The notes: generated by a model from the letters alone, not told the origin. 46,276 nt of DNA from Actinomadura macra NBRC 14102 (GCF_001552215.1 NZ_BCQT01000029.1:1-46276); one strand, 5' to 3'; shown: positions 15,557 to 24,760, counted from the stretch's first letter. A program made the numbers and translations.

Positions 15557-17047
15557 TCAGGACGGGCAGCTCGCCTCCAGCGACACCGGCTTGGTCTGCG
15601 GGTCGCGGGGCTTGGACGCACCTGGGCTCGGTGTGCCCTGCGCATTCGAACGGCCCCCGGTGGGGGAGGCGGACGGCGAGGCGCTCGGCGACGGGCTCGC
15701 CGAGCCCGGGTCGGTGCTGGTGGACTTGTCGGCCAGCTTGCGGATCAGCTCGAAGTCCGGGTTGCCGGTGCTGATCAGCGGCGGTACGAACGACAGGCTG
15801 TTGATCTGGGCGCCGTCCTTGACCTTGTTCGACAGCTTCATCAGCGCGGGCAGCAGTTCCTGCGGGATGTCGGTCGACAGGGTCCGCTTGGCGGCCGAGG
15901 CGAGCTTGTCGAACTTGGTCAGGACGGTCTGCGGGTCGGCCTGCCGCGCGATGGCCCGCATCAGGCACTTCTGCCGGCCCATCCGGACGTAGTCGTCGCT
16001 GTCGGTGCGGGACCGCCCGTACCAGAGGGCCTCCTTGCCCCCGAGCCGCCGCCTGCCGGGCTGGAGCACCGCACCCTCCAACCCGTACGGGATCGGCTGG
16101 GTGATCGAGACGGTGACGCCGCCCATGGCGTCGATGATGTCGGCGAAGCCGAACATGTCGACCAGGATGTAGTAGTCGACGCGGATGCCGAGGATCCCGG
16201 CGATCGTGGCCTTCAGCAGCTCAGGGCCGCGGTGGTTCTTGGCGACGCCGGGGACGATGTCGGGGTGCTCCTCGGCGTACTGGTAGACCTCGTTGAGCAG
16301 CCCGGGCGTCGCGGGACCGTCACCGGTGAAGCCGTAGGGGAAGCGGTCGCGGGCCGGGCCGGGGGGCAGCGGGAACCGCTCCAGGTTGCGCGGCAGGCTC
16401 AGCAGAACCGTGTCACCGGTCTTGGTGTCGACGCTGGCGACCGTCATGCTGTCGGTGCGCACGCCCTGCCGGTTCGCGGCGGCGTCGCCGCCGAGCAGCA
16501 GCACGTTGACGCGCCGCTCCCCGTTCCAGGGGTCGGAGGCGTCGATATGCCGGCCGTTCTCGCTGCCGCTGCGGAAGATGCTGGTCAGCGCGTCCCGGTA
16601 CACGTAGGTGCTGTGCGCCGACCATGCCACCGGCACGGCGACGGCGAAGCACAGCACGGCGACGGACGCGCTGCCGAGGGCGCGGGCGCTCACCGACATC
16701 CCGTCGGGGCGCAGCACCTGGTAGGACCGGATGACGACCACGATCCACACCAGGCCGAGCGCCACGAGGCCGGCGGAGATCCGCTGCAGCGCGTCGGGCC
16801 GGACGGCGAGGTGGACGAGATCGGAGCGGTAGACGGTGAACGCGGTGCCGACCGCGGCGGCGATCAGCAGGTGGGCCGCGAGCAGCAGCCCCCCGGCGAG
16901 CCGGCGGCCGGTCGCCAGATGGGCCACTCCCCACAGCAGGGCGGACGCGAGCGTCAGCGCCAGCGCGAGGGGCAGACCCCCCGCCTCGTCGGAGGAACTC
17001 CCGGCGTCCTCCGCCGGGGCGGGCCGGCTCGCTGATCGACTCGACAT
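15557..17047 (-). CDS. LytR-CpsA-Psr (LCP) family cell-wall glycopolymer ligase
   Basis: A 496-residue membrane protein. Four hydrophobic segments span residues about 24-160 (one more cluster than the single helix of classical LCPs), followed by an extracytoplasmic LCP domain: VNVLLLGGDAAANRQGVRTDSMTVASVD, VLLSLPRNL, DYYILVDMFGFADIIDAMGGV, GKEALWYGRSRTDSDDYVRMGRQ. The retained Arg and Asp residues are those that bind the pyrophosphate-lipid substrate. The tail is Ser/Pro-rich (PSPSASPSASPTGG) and ends near a Cys. It would transfer lipid-linked glycopolymers to peptidoglycan. The ATG at 17047, with GGAG upstream, is chosen over an upstream in-frame ATG. The extra helices make it a multi-pass LCP, a variant seen in actinobacteria. 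Confidence 0.92.
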   Translation of the reverse strand: MSSRSASRPAPAEDAGSSSDEAGGLPLALALTLASALLWGVAHLATGRRLAGGLLLAAHLLIAAAVGTAFTVYRSDLVHLAVRPDALQRISAGLVALGLVWIVVVIRSYQVLRPDGMSVSARALGSASVAVLCFAVAVPVAWSAHSTYVYRDALTSIFRSGSENGRHIDASDPWNGERRVNVLLLGGDAAANRQGVRTDSMTVASVDTKTGDTVLLSLPRNLERFPLPPGPARDRFPYGFTGDGPATPGLLNEVYQYAEEHPDIVPGVAKNHRGPELLKATIAGILGIRVDYYILVDMFGFADIIDAMGGVTVSITQPIPYGLEGAVLQPGRRRLGGKEALWYGRSRTDSDDYVRMGRQKCLMRAIARQADPQTVLTKFDKLASAAKRTLSTDIPQELLPALMKLSNKVKDGAQINSLSFVPPLISTGNPDFELIRKLADKSTSTDPGSASPSPSASPSASPTGGRSNAQGTPSPGASKPRDPQTKPVSLEASCPS

Positions 17048-17427
17048 GTACGCTCCGATTCCCCACCCGCGCGAACTCATCCAGCGGCTCAACATTATGG
17101 ACGCGTGAAACCGGGCGAAGGTTGCGTGGAAGTCGACCGAATGCGAGCTTTTCGCCGCCTCACGTGCAGCTTCTTCCTAGAATATGCAATCTCGGTATGC
17201 GTTGGGGCGCCGACCCCGTCTTTCGGGCGGCGAGCCCTGCCAGGCGGGCGGTCCGGCCGTTCGGACAAGATCACCCCGTGCGGCGAATCGATGGGCGGTG
17301 ACCTGGGCGACCCGCGCCCTTCCGGCCGACACGCCCCGCGCCGGGAGAGAACGCGGGGGAGATCGAAATTGACCGGATATTGGCACGCGAGGGCGTCCGC
17401 CGTCTCGGCGCCGGGACGGCGGCCGGG
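17048..17427. other. intergenic region upstream of the LCP gene
   Basis: 380 bases between guaB1 (stop) and the LCP gene (start), both minus strand. It holds an unusually A/T-rich patch (17175-17205, CTAGAATATGCAATCTC) and a minus-strand CATAAT at about 17092 that could be the LCP -10 box. I see no convincing gene or strong hairpin. Confidence 0.4.
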
Positions 17428-18864
17428 TCACCAGCTGGTGGCCAGCGGCATCCCCTCGGCATAGCCGGACGCGCTCTGGATCCCGACCGTCGCCCGCTCG
17501 TGGAACTCCTCCAGCGTCCGAGCGCCGGCGTAGGTGCAGGAGCTGCGCAGCCCCGCGACGATCGAGTCGATCAGGTCCTCCACACCGGGCCGCTGGGGGT
17601 CCAGGAACATCCGGGAGGTGGAGATGCCCTCCTCGAACAGCGCCTTGCGGGCCCGCTCGAACGGGGAGTCCTCGGCCGTCCGCAGCCGGACGGCGCGCGC
17701 CGAGGCCATCCCGAAGCTCTCCTTGTAGAGCCTGCCGTCGGCGGCCCGCTGGAGGTCGCCGGGCGACTCGTAGGTGCCGGCGAACCAGGAGCCGACCATC
17801 ACGTTGGCGGCGCCGGCGGCCAGTGCCAGCGCCACGTCGCGGGGGTGCCGGACGCCGCCGTCGGCCCAGACGTGCCGGCCGAGCCGGCGGGCCTCGGCGG
17901 CGCACTCCAGCACGGCGGAGAACTGCGGGCGGCCGACGCCGGTCATCATCCGGGTCGTGCACATGGCGCCGGGGCCCACCCCGACCTTGACGATGTCGGC
18001 GCCGGCCTCGATCAACTCCCGGGTGCCCTCGGCGGTGACGACGTTCCCGGCCGCCACCGGGACGGACGGGCCCAGGCCCCGCACGGCGGCCAGGGCGCCG
18101 AGCATCTTGTCCTGGTGGCCGTGCGCGGTGTCGACGACGATCAGGTCGGCACCCGCCTCCAGCAGCGCCTCGGCCTTGCCCGCCACGTCGCCGTTCACGC
18201 CGACCGCCGCGGCGATGCGCAGCCGGTCCGCGCCGTCCACGGCGGGCTGGTAGAGGGTCGCGCGCAGCGCGCCGGTTCGGGTGAGGACGCCGGTGAGACG
18301 CCCGGCCGCGTCCACGACCGGGGCGAGCCGGTGGCCGCGCTCGTGCAGCCGGTTGAACGCCTCGCGCGGGTCCACCGCGTCCGGGAGGGTGACCAGGTCG
18401 CGGGACATGATGTCGCGAAGCTGGGCGAACCGGTCGACTCCCTGGCAGTCGGCCTCGGTGACCACACCGACCGGACGGTCGTCCTCGACGACGATCACGG
18501 CGTTGTGCGCGCGCTTCGGCAGCAGCGCCAGCGCCTCCCCGGCGGTGCTGGAGGGGTCGAGCCGGATGGCGGTGTCGACGACCAGGTCGCGGCGCTTCAC
18601 CCAGCCGATGACCTCGGCGACGACCTCGGTCGGGATGTCCTGCGGCAGTACCGCGATCCCGCCGCGCCGCGCGACGGTCTCGGCCATCCGGCGACCGGAC
18701 ACGGCTGTCATGTTCGCCACGACCAGCGGCACGGTGGTTCCGCTGCCGTCGCGAGTGGACAGATCGACTTCCAGCCGCGACCCGACCGACGAGCGGCGGG
18801 GGACCATGAAGACGTCGTTGTAGGTGAGGTCGTGAGCGGAATGCTCACCGTTCAGCAGGCGCAC
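17428..18864 (-). CDS. guaB1: GuaB1-type IMPDH-related protein (GMP reductase)
   Basis: A 478-residue IMPDH/GMPR barrel carrying two CBS domains. Order: LTYNDVFMVPRRS at the N-terminus, CBS pair at about 90-205 (VVEDDRPVGVVTEADCQG and APVVDAAGRLTGVLTR), then the barrel with the catalytic loop GVGPGAMCTTRMMTGVG (Cys302). In mycobacteria this family member (GuaB1, 479 residues) has been shown to be a GMP reductase that converts GMP to IMP, and the loop here with TTRMMTGVG fits GMPR rather than IMPDH. The GTG start at 18864 gives the matching length; the ATG 27 codons upstream adds an unrelated head. A purine-salvage, cytosolic enzyme; single-gene unit. Confidence 0.93.
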   Translation of the reverse strand: MRLLNGEHSAHDLTYNDVFMVPRRSSVGSRLEVDLSTRDGSGTTVPLVVANMTAVSGRRMAETVARRGGIAVLPQDIPTEVVAEVIGWVKRRDLVVDTAIRLDPSSTAGEALALLPKRAHNAVIVVEDDRPVGVVTEADCQGVDRFAQLRDIMSRDLVTLPDAVDPREAFNRLHERGHRLAPVVDAAGRLTGVLTRTGALRATLYQPAVDGADRLRIAAAVGVNGDVAGKAEALLEAGADLIVVDTAHGHQDKMLGALAAVRGLGPSVPVAAGNVVTAEGTRELIEAGADIVKVGVGPGAMCTTRMMTGVGRPQFSAVLECAAEARRLGRHVWADGGVRHPRDVALALAAGAANVMVGSWFAGTYESPGDLQRAADGRLYKESFGMASARAVRLRTAEDSPFERARKALFEEGISTSRMFLDPQRPGVEDLIDSIVAGLRSSCTYAGARTLEEFHERATVGIQSASGYAEGMPLATSW

Positions 18865-19232
18865 GGCTGTACTACACACCAATCGCGGATAAAAGTGGCT
18901 GGGCCACCGTACATTGTGATCCATACCCGCCGATGCCTCCGCCAAGCCGAGGCGGGACCCGCTCGAACGGCCGCCGGGGCCTGTGCGCTGGGGTGATGAC
19001 CCTGTGTCCCCGCGGCAGCCTTGAAAGATCCCCCGCGCTCCGTCCAGGCCCTCATGGCCGTAACGGCCGTGACTGGACGTGCAAGGCAGGAAAACAGTGC
19101 AACGTGAGGCTTAGCTCTCTGTAAAGTTACCTCTTGACGTAACTGCGCCCCCGATGCACTTTTCTTACATGTGCCTCACGCGAACGGCCGACCCGCCGTA
19201 GGGGCGTGACATCAGAACACCGGGAGAAGCGC
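18865..19232. other. long intergenic region upstream of guaB1
   Basis: 368 bases with no convincing gene. It includes the guaB1 promoter area (minus-strand TGTAGT at about 18871-18876, six bases before the GTG), a large hairpin at 19041-19079, and an AGTTAC / GTAACT repeat pair at 19125-19130 and 19139-19144. Confidence 0.5.
19041..19079 (+). repeat. large two-step hairpin of unknown role
   Basis: Outer arms CGTCCAG (19041-19047) and CTGGACG (19073-19079); inner arms CATGGCCGT (19053-19061) and ACGGCCGTG (19063-19071) around a single A, one G-T wobble. About 16 paired positions, no T-run, and no gene ending nearby on either strand, so it is not an obvious terminator. Confidence 0.55.
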
Positions 19233-19520
19233 ATGCAGGCCACGCACTTGGACCCGGTCAGCCGCGCTCGTGCGCGCCGCGGGCCGCCCGCCCCGCGAGG
19301 TGATCCCCGAAGTGATCACTGCCACCACGCTCGCCCGCCGCCCGGCGCGCCGCCGCGCCGGGCGCGGTGCGTGGCCCGGCAGCGTTGCGCTCTCGTGGTG
19401 GTTTACCCGGCGTCGAAAACGTCGCCGCCGGAACCGGAAACCGACGCTTCGACGGTCTCCGGGCAGGACGAACACGGGCAAGATCAATATTTAACGTCAG
19501 ACCGTCCTGAAATGGAATGA
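19233..19520 (+). CDS. candidate small basic protein (two overlapping frames)
   Basis: ATG at 19233 has a good ribosome site (GGGAG, seven bases away) and opens a 95-residue frame starting MQATHLDPVSRARARRG. The coding-like third positions fade after about 20 codons. The overlapping +1 frame (19270-19494) keeps G/C-rich third positions longer and reads a basic peptide with REVIPEVITATTLARRPARR and TRRRKRRRRNRKP. Either one frame is a real small gene, or the two were joined by a frameshift, or the region is noncoding. It lies just before the Lrp-type gene. I do not recognise a family. Confidence 0.25.
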   Translation: MQATHLDPVSRARARRGPPAPRGDPRSDHCHHARPPPGAPPRRARCVARQRCALVVVYPASKTSPPEPETDASTVSGQDEHGQDQYLTSDRPEME

Positions 19521-19522
19521 TC

Positions 19523-19538
19523 TTGCAGTTGCTGGCAA
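19523..19538. promoter_or_regulatory. possible Lrp/AsnC autoregulatory site
   Basis: TTGC (19523-19526), eight bases, GCAA (19535-19538), centred 40 bases before the GTG of the Lrp-type gene. Lrp-family sites often have short TTGC/GCAA-like arms. Only 4-bp arms, so low certainty. Confidence 0.3.
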
Positions 19539-19569
19539 AACGATTCATCACATGTCGAGGAGGACAGCC

Positions 19570-20481
19570 GTGCTGGATGCGGTCGACGCCGTGCTCGTCC
19601 GCGAGCTCCAGCGGGATGGCAGGGCGACGTTCCAGGCGCTCGCCGACCGCGTCGGGCTTTCCCGCACGGCCGTGCGGGCACGGGTGCAGAACCTTCTCGA
19701 GACACAAGTCGTCCGCGTCGTCGGCATCGTGCACGCCGCCGTCGTCGGCGCGGAGGCGATCGGGCACGTCTCGATCACCGTGGACGGTTCGGCCCGGGAG
19801 GTGGCCGCGGCGATCGCCGAGCATCCGGCCGTCAGCTTCACCGCGCTGACCGCGGGCCCGTACGACCTGGTCGTGCAGGTGCGCACCCGCGATGACTCGG
19901 CCCTCGCCGCCGAAGTGGACCACATCAGGTCCATCGACGGTGTGCGGACGGCGGAGGTGTTCCGTTCGGTCTCCACCGTGCGCGACACGCACGCGGTGGT
20001 TCGGGAGCTCGGCGAGGTCACCCTCGACGACATCGACTGGCGGCTCCTCCAGGAGTTGCAGCGCGACGGACGCGCGCCCTACACGCGGCTCGCGCACATC
20101 ATCGGGCTGTCGCAGGCGGCCACCCGGGCGCGGGTGGTCCGGCTGATGCGCACCGGCGTCATCCAGGTCACCGGGCTCGCCGATCCGCTGGCGCTCGGCG
20201 CCGCCGAGCTCGGCGGTTTCGGCCTGGTGGTGACCGGTGGGCTGCGCAAGGTCGCAGAGGAGGTGGCCGCGCAGGAAGGCGTCCGCTACCTGGCGACCGG
20301 CTTCGGCCGCTACGACATCGTCGGGCAGGCCGAGGCGGCGTCCCGTGCGGAGCTGGTCGCGGTGCTGGACGCCATCCGCGCCGTGCCCGGTGTGACGGTG
20401 AGGGAGTCCTGGCACCACCTGGACGTGGTGAAGGAGTCCTACGCCGTGGAACTCCCCGAAAGGCCCCAGAACGGCGCTTGA
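19570..20481 (+). CDS. double-length Lrp/AsnC-family regulator
   Basis: A 303-residue protein that repeats the whole Lrp unit. First half: HTH at 1-55 (VLVRELQRDGRATFQALADRVGLSRTAVRARV) then a RAM effector domain to about 145. Second half: HTH at about 152-205 (WRLLQELQRDGRAPYTRLAHIIGLSQAATRARV) then a second RAM domain (GVRYLATGFGRYDIVGQAE). Normal members are about 150 residues. Start: GAGGAGG (19557-19563) is six bases before GTG 19570, a far better site than the ATG at 19552 that precedes the GAGGAGG itself. The tandem form should assemble with half the usual number of chains. Amino-acid sensing is the family theme; ligand unknown. Confidence 0.92.
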   Translation: MLDAVDAVLVRELQRDGRATFQALADRVGLSRTAVRARVQNLLETQVVRVVGIVHAAVVGAEAIGHVSITVDGSAREVAAAIAEHPAVSFTALTAGPYDLVVQVRTRDDSALAAEVDHIRSIDGVRTAEVFRSVSTVRDTHAVVRELGEVTLDDIDWRLLQELQRDGRAPYTRLAHIIGLSQAATRARVVRLMRTGVIQVTGLADPLALGAAELGGFGLVVTGGLRKVAEEVAAQEGVRYLATGFGRYDIVGQAEAASRAELVAVLDAIRAVPGVTVRESWHHLDVVKESYAVELPERPQNGA

Positions 20482-20489
20482 GAGGGCTT

Positions 20490-20517
20490 CCCGGCCACGG
20501 TGCACGCCGTGGCCGGG
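20490..20517. terminator. bidirectional hairpin terminator
   Basis: CCCGGCCACGG / CCGTGGCCGGG, perfect 11-bp stem with six-base loop, eight bases after the Lrp-type stop and between it and the convergent antiporter gene. Confidence 0.8.
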
Positions 20518-20611
20518 ACAGCGGGCCGGCCCCGGCGGCCCGCCACTTCGGCCTGCCCGCGCCGGGGCGACCCGCCGGGCGTTGCTCGGGCCGCATCGTC
20601 TCGACGATCCG

Positions 20612-22210
20612 CTAGTCGCGGATGAGCGCGACCTCTTCCAGGTCCAGTTCGTGCAGGACGCGGTTCAGAACCTCGTCGTCGATACGACGCTCGTCCCGCA
20701 TGCGGACGAACACCCGCCGCTCCGCCGCCAGCATCTCTCGCCGCAGCCGCCGGTACGTCGCCGTCGGTACCTCCTCGCCGGCCGGTCCCGTCCCTCCGCC
20801 GAGCCGCTCCCAGGCCCGCAGCTGCCGGTGCTCGGCGAGCTGACGCAGCCGGTCCACGACCGCCGCGTCCAGTTCCTCCTCGGCGTCCAACTCCTCCAGC
20901 CGGTCCAGCGCGGCCCTGGCGGCGGCGTGCTGCGCGCCGGCCTCGGCCACGGTGTCGGCGTAGCGCTCCTGGGCACTGCCGACGCGCAGCGCCCGGATCA
21001 GCGCCGGGAACGTCAACCCCTGCACCAGCAGCGTCGCGAGGACGGTCGTGAACGTCAGGAACAGGATGAGGTCGCGGCCGGGGAACGGCTCGCCGTCCGA
21101 GGTCACGAACGGGATCGCGAACGCCGCCGCCAGTGACACCACCCCGCGCATCCCCGCCCACGACACCACGACGCGCCCGCGCCAGCCGACGTCGGCCTCC
21201 CGCTCCCGGACCCGTCGTGACAGCCACCGCGGGATGGCGGAGGCGGGGAACACCCACACGAACCGCGCGGCGACGGTCACCGCGAACACCGCCACCGCCC
21301 AGCCCGCCAGGTCCACCGGGTCGTGCCCGGACAGGCCGTCGATCATCGGCGGCAGCTGCAACCCGATCAGCAGGAACACCACCGTCTCCAGGACGAAGAC
21401 CATGACCTTCCAGAACGAGTGCCCGATCAGCCGCGTCACCGCCGGCGACTCGGTGAACCGGTGGCCGAGGTACAACCCGGCGACCACCACCGCGATCACT
21501 CCGGACGCGTGCACGGTCTCGGCGATGAGGTAGGCCGCGAACGGTGCCACCAGCGCCACCCCGTTCTCCACGAGCGGGTCGTCCAGCCGGGTGCGCAGCC
21601 AGTGCAGCGGCGGGCCGATCAGCATCCCCACCGCCGCGCCCGCCACGGCCGCGAACAGGAACCGCAGCACCCCGTCCGTGAGGGTGAACCCGGCGCCCGT
21701 CGCCGCGATGACCGCGACCCGGAACGCCGTGAGCGCCGTCGCGTCGTTGAACAGGCTCTCCCCGACCAGCACCGTCACCGTCCGGCGCGGCAGCCCGAGC
21801 CGCTGCGCGACGCTCACCGCCGCGACCGCGTCCGGCGGCGCCACGATCGCGCCGAGCACGAACGCCGCCGACAACGGCAGCCCCGGCACCAGCATCGACG
21901 CCGTGTACCCGACGGCGAACGTGGTGAACAGCACGAGCCCCACCGACAGCAGCGATATCGACCGGACGTTCTCGCGCAGGTTGTAGTACGAGCTCTGCCA
22001 CGCCGCGGAGAAGAGCAACGGTGGCAGGAACACATACAGCACGAACTCGGGGTTGAGCTCGAACTCCGGGACGCCCGGGACGAACGAGAACAGCAGACCG
22101 GCGATCACCAGGACCAGCGGCGCCGACAGCCCGAGCCGCCGTGCGCCGGCGGCCACGATCAGGGCGCTGACCGGTACGGCGAGCAGCCAGAGCGCGTGCG
22201 TCGTCTCCAT
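20612..22210 (-). CDS. CPA1-type Na+/H+ antiporter
   Basis: A 532-residue monovalent cation/proton antiporter. About 12 hydrophobic helices span residues 5-410; the ion-binding block is LGAIVAPPDAVAAVSV with GESLFNDATALTAFRV, the NhaP/NHE signature in which Asn-Asp of FNDA binds the cation. A 110-residue hydrophilic C-terminal tail (ALDRLEELDAEEELDAAVVDRL) is probably a regulatory coiled-coil. It exchanges Na+ or K+ for protons at the plasma membrane. It ends opposite the Lrp-type gene, with a shared terminator. A second, diverged member of the family lies at 28189-29766. Confidence 0.92.
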   Translation of the reverse strand: METTHALWLLAVPVSALIVAAGARRLGLSAPLVLVIAGLLFSFVPGVPEFELNPEFVLYVFLPPLLFSAAWQSSYYNLRENVRSISLLSVGLVLFTTFAVGYTASMLVPGLPLSAAFVLGAIVAPPDAVAAVSVAQRLGLPRRTVTVLVGESLFNDATALTAFRVAVIAATGAGFTLTDGVLRFLFAAVAGAAVGMLIGPPLHWLRTRLDDPLVENGVALVAPFAAYLIAETVHASGVIAVVVAGLYLGHRFTESPAVTRLIGHSFWKVMVFVLETVVFLLIGLQLPPMIDGLSGHDPVDLAGWAVAVFAVTVAARFVWVFPASAIPRWLSRRVREREADVGWRGRVVVSWAGMRGVVSLAAAFAIPFVTSDGEPFPGRDLILFLTFTTVLATLLVQGLTFPALIRALRVGSAQERYADTVAEAGAQHAAARAALDRLEELDAEEELDAAVVDRLRQLAEHRQLRAWERLGGGTGPAGEEVPTATYRRLRREMLAAERRVFVRMRDERRIDDEVLNRVLHELDLEEVALIRD

Positions 22211-22258
22211 CCGCCAGATGATTCCAGCTTTCCCCGGAAGCCGGTCACGGCGGGCCGG

Positions 22259-23134
22259 TCAGTGGTGGTCGCGGGCGGTCTCCTTGGCGAATGCGAGGAA
22301 GTCGCGGGCGGCGGGGGGAAGCTGCCGGTGCGCGTGCACGAAGCCGATCATGCGCGTGATCGGCGGCATGAACGAGCGGACGACCACGCCCTCGGTGTCG
22401 TCCAGCTGGTTGCGGTACCACAGCAGCGAGCCCATACCGGCGCGCACCCAGCCCAGCCAGGACCCGCGCTCGTCGGACTCCACCGCGGCCACGGGCGTCG
22501 CGCCGATCCGCCGCAGCATCCCGTCGATCTCGGCGCGGCGGGCGCTGCCCCGCGCGGGCAGGACGAGCCGCATGCCGTCCAACGCCGTCGGCGGCACGGG
22601 CTCGCGCACCCGCAGCGCGGGCGGTGAGATCAGCACCACCTCGCGCTGCTCGAACGGGTGCGCCGCCATGTCGCCGGGCACCGGCAGCTCGGCGAGCGCG
22701 AGGTCGGCGCGGCCGGCGCGGACCGCCGCCGCGACCTGGTCGCGGTCCTCGCAGCGCACCACCCGGATCCGGACGGCGGGCTGGTCGCGGGCGAAGCGGG
22801 GAATGAGCCGGCCGGTCAGCTCGGGCTCCAGGGACGTGGTGGTGGCGATGCGCAGCTCCGCGCCGGGCCTCCCGTTGGCGCGCGCGACCGACAGGCCCTC
22901 GATCGCGTCGACGGCCTCCAGCGCGACGCGCGCCTGCTGGACGACCTGCTCGCCGACCGAGGTCAGGACGACGCCGCGCCCCGAGCGCGCGAACAGTTCG
23001 ACGCCGAGTTCGCGCTCCAGCTCCCGGACGGCCCGCGACAACGCGGGCTGGGCGACATAGAGCGCCTGGGCCGCCGACGTCATCGTGCCGTGGTCGGCGG
23101 TCGCCACGACGTAGCGCAGCTGCCGCAGATTCAT
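22259..23134 (-). CDS. LysR-family transcriptional regulator
   Basis: A 291-residue LysR protein: winged helix at 1-60 (MNLRQLRYVVATADHGTMTSAAQALYVAQPALSRAVRELE) and a periplasmic-binding-type effector domain from about 90 (AELRIATTTSLEPELTGRLIPRFA). ATG at 23134 is used rather than a start six codons upstream, because LysR proteins normally begin at the MNLRQLRY segment. It follows the MFS exporter gene by 75 bases on the same strand, so it could control that exporter or the UBP gene; no divergent partner exists. Effector unknown. Confidence 0.9.
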   Translation of the reverse strand: MNLRQLRYVVATADHGTMTSAAQALYVAQPALSRAVRELERELGVELFARSGRGVVLTSVGEQVVQQARVALEAVDAIEGLSVARANGRPGAELRIATTTSLEPELTGRLIPRFARDQPAVRIRVVRCEDRDQVAAAVRAGRADLALAELPVPGDMAAHPFEQREVVLISPPALRVREPVPPTALDGMRLVLPARGSARRAEIDGMLRRIGATPVAAVESDERGSWLGWVRAGMGSLLWYRNQLDDTEGVVVRSFMPPITRMIGFVHAHRQLPPAARDFLAFAKETARDHH

Positions 23135-23209
23135 GCCCCGACCGTATGCCAAGGCGCCGATCCGGTCCTGGACATAGCCGGATTCGGACCAAGATTCGCG
23201 CTCGGCCCG

Positions 23210-24760
23210 TTACACGGCGTCCCTCCCGGCGGCGGGAACGGTCTCCGGTTCGGGCTGCAACTGGGGCGCGCCGATGCCGCACTGCCTCCTGCACTGCGGC
23301 TCCCGGCGCTCGCCCGCCGGGCCGCGCAACGCATCGTCGCGGACGGTGAGGAAGCTCAGGACTGCCCCCGCGCCCAGGAGCGCCGCGCAGCTCGTCATCG
23401 CCAGCCGGAACCCGTCGGAGAACACGGCGGGGTTGGTGTAGGCGTCGCCGGTCAGGCCGGTGAGCGGCGGGATCGCCGCCACCGCCAGCAGCCCCGCGGC
23501 CCGCGCGACCGCGTTGTTGATGCCGCTGGCGACGCCCGCATGCCGCTCGTCGGCGGTGGCGAGGACGGTGGCGGTCAGCGGCGCGACCACCGCCGAGAGG
23601 CCCAGCCCGAACACGGCCACGGCCGGCAGGACGTCGGTCGTGTACGAGGCGCCCGCGCCGATCCGCCCGACGAGGAGCATTCCCACGCCCGCGACGACCA
23701 GCCCGACGGTCATCGGCAGCCGGGGACCGATCTTCTGGGCGAGCGCGCCCGCCCGCGCCGACAGCAGCAGCATCAGGACCGTCACGGGCAGCAGCGCCGT
23801 TCCCGCCGCGATCGGCGAGAACCCCCCGACCACCTGGAGGTTGAGGACGAACAGGAAGAACAGCACGCCCATCCCGCCGTACACGACGAACGTCACGACG
23901 TTGACGGCGGAGAACTGGCGGGAGGCGAACACCTCCAGCGGCAGCATCGGACGCGGCACCTCGCCGCGGGACCGGACGCCCGGCAGGTTCCGGCCGCGCC
24001 CTCGGGCACGCTCCACCAGCACGAACACGACGGCACCGAAAAGGCCCGCCGCGCCCGCGGACACGATGACCGCCGGCGCTGCACCGCCGCCGGGCGCCTC
24101 GGTCAGCGCGTAGGTCGTCCCGGCCAGGGCGAGCGCGGCCAGCGCCGCGCCCAACACGTCGAAGCGGCCTCGGGCGTCGGGGTCGACGCTCTCGGGGACG
24201 TGCCGCACCGCCACCAGGACCACGACCACCACGAGCGGGACGTTGAGCAGGAACACCCAGCGCCAGCCCGCCGCCTCCACCAGCCAGCCGCCCGCGAACG
24301 GCCCGACCGCCCCCGCGACGCCGCCGAGCCCCGACCAGGCGCCGACCGCGCGGGGCCGGTCGTCGGAGACGAAGGACGCCTGGATGATCGCCAGCGAGCC
24401 CGGTGTCAGCAGCGCGCCGCCGACGCCCTGCAACGCCCGCGACACCACCAGCATCCCGACATCCTGCGCCGCACCGCACAGCACCGAGGCCACCGCGAAC
24501 CACACCACCCCGATGAGGAAGATCCGGCGCCGTCCGTACCGGTCGCCCAGCGATCCGCCGAGCAGGATGAACCCGGCGAGCGTCAGCGTGTAGGCGTTCA
24601 CCGTCCACTGCAGGCCGGCCATGTCGGCGTCCAGGTCGCGGGCAATCCTCGGCAGTGCCACGTTCACGACGGTGGCGTCGAGCATCGCCACGCTCGATCC
24701 CAGCACCGTCGCCAGCAGGATCCAGCGCCCCGGTCCGGTACCCAGCCGGACGTCCGGCAT
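23210..24760 (-). CDS. DHA2-type MFS drug/metabolite exporter
   Basis: A 516-residue major-facilitator protein with about 14 hydrophobic segments. Motif A is GSLGDRYGRRRIFLIGV between helices 2 and 3, motif D1 is SVAMLDATVVNVALPRIARDL in helix 1, and motif C in helix 5 reads GLGGVAGAVGPFAGGWLVEAAGWRWVF; together these define the EmrB/QacA 14-helix family of H+-coupled exporters. The start ATG at 24760 shares its first base with the stop of the UBP gene (TGATG), hence translational coupling. The open frame upstream is not part of it. Substrate unknown. Confidence 0.92.
   Translation of the reverse strand: MPDVRLGTGPGRWILLATVLGSSVAMLDATVVNVALPRIARDLDADMAGLQWTVNAYTLTLAGFILLGGSLGDRYGRRRIFLIGVVWFAVASVLCGAAQDVGMLVVSRALQGVGGALLTPGSLAIIQASFVSDDRPRAVGAWSGLGGVAGAVGPFAGGWLVEAAGWRWVFLLNVPLVVVVVLVAVRHVPESVDPDARGRFDVLGAALAALALAGTTYALTEAPGGGAAPAVIVSAGAAGLFGAVVFVLVERARGRGRNLPGVRSRGEVPRPMLPLEVFASRQFSAVNVVTFVVYGGMGVLFFLFVLNLQVVGGFSPIAAGTALLPVTVLMLLLSARAGALAQKIGPRLPMTVGLVVAGVGMLLVGRIGAGASYTTDVLPAVAVFGLGLSAVVAPLTATVLATADERHAGVASGINNAVARAAGLLAVAAIPPLTGLTGDAYTNPAVFSDGFRLAMTSCAALLGAGAVLSFLTVRDDALRGPAGERREPQCRRQCGIGAPQLQPEPETVPAAGRDAV

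Noticed and set aside
15275..17035. 586-codon plus-strand frame opposite the LCP gene
   Set aside because: Antisense to a complete LCP domain with conserved Arg/Asp motifs; no ribosome site or domain.
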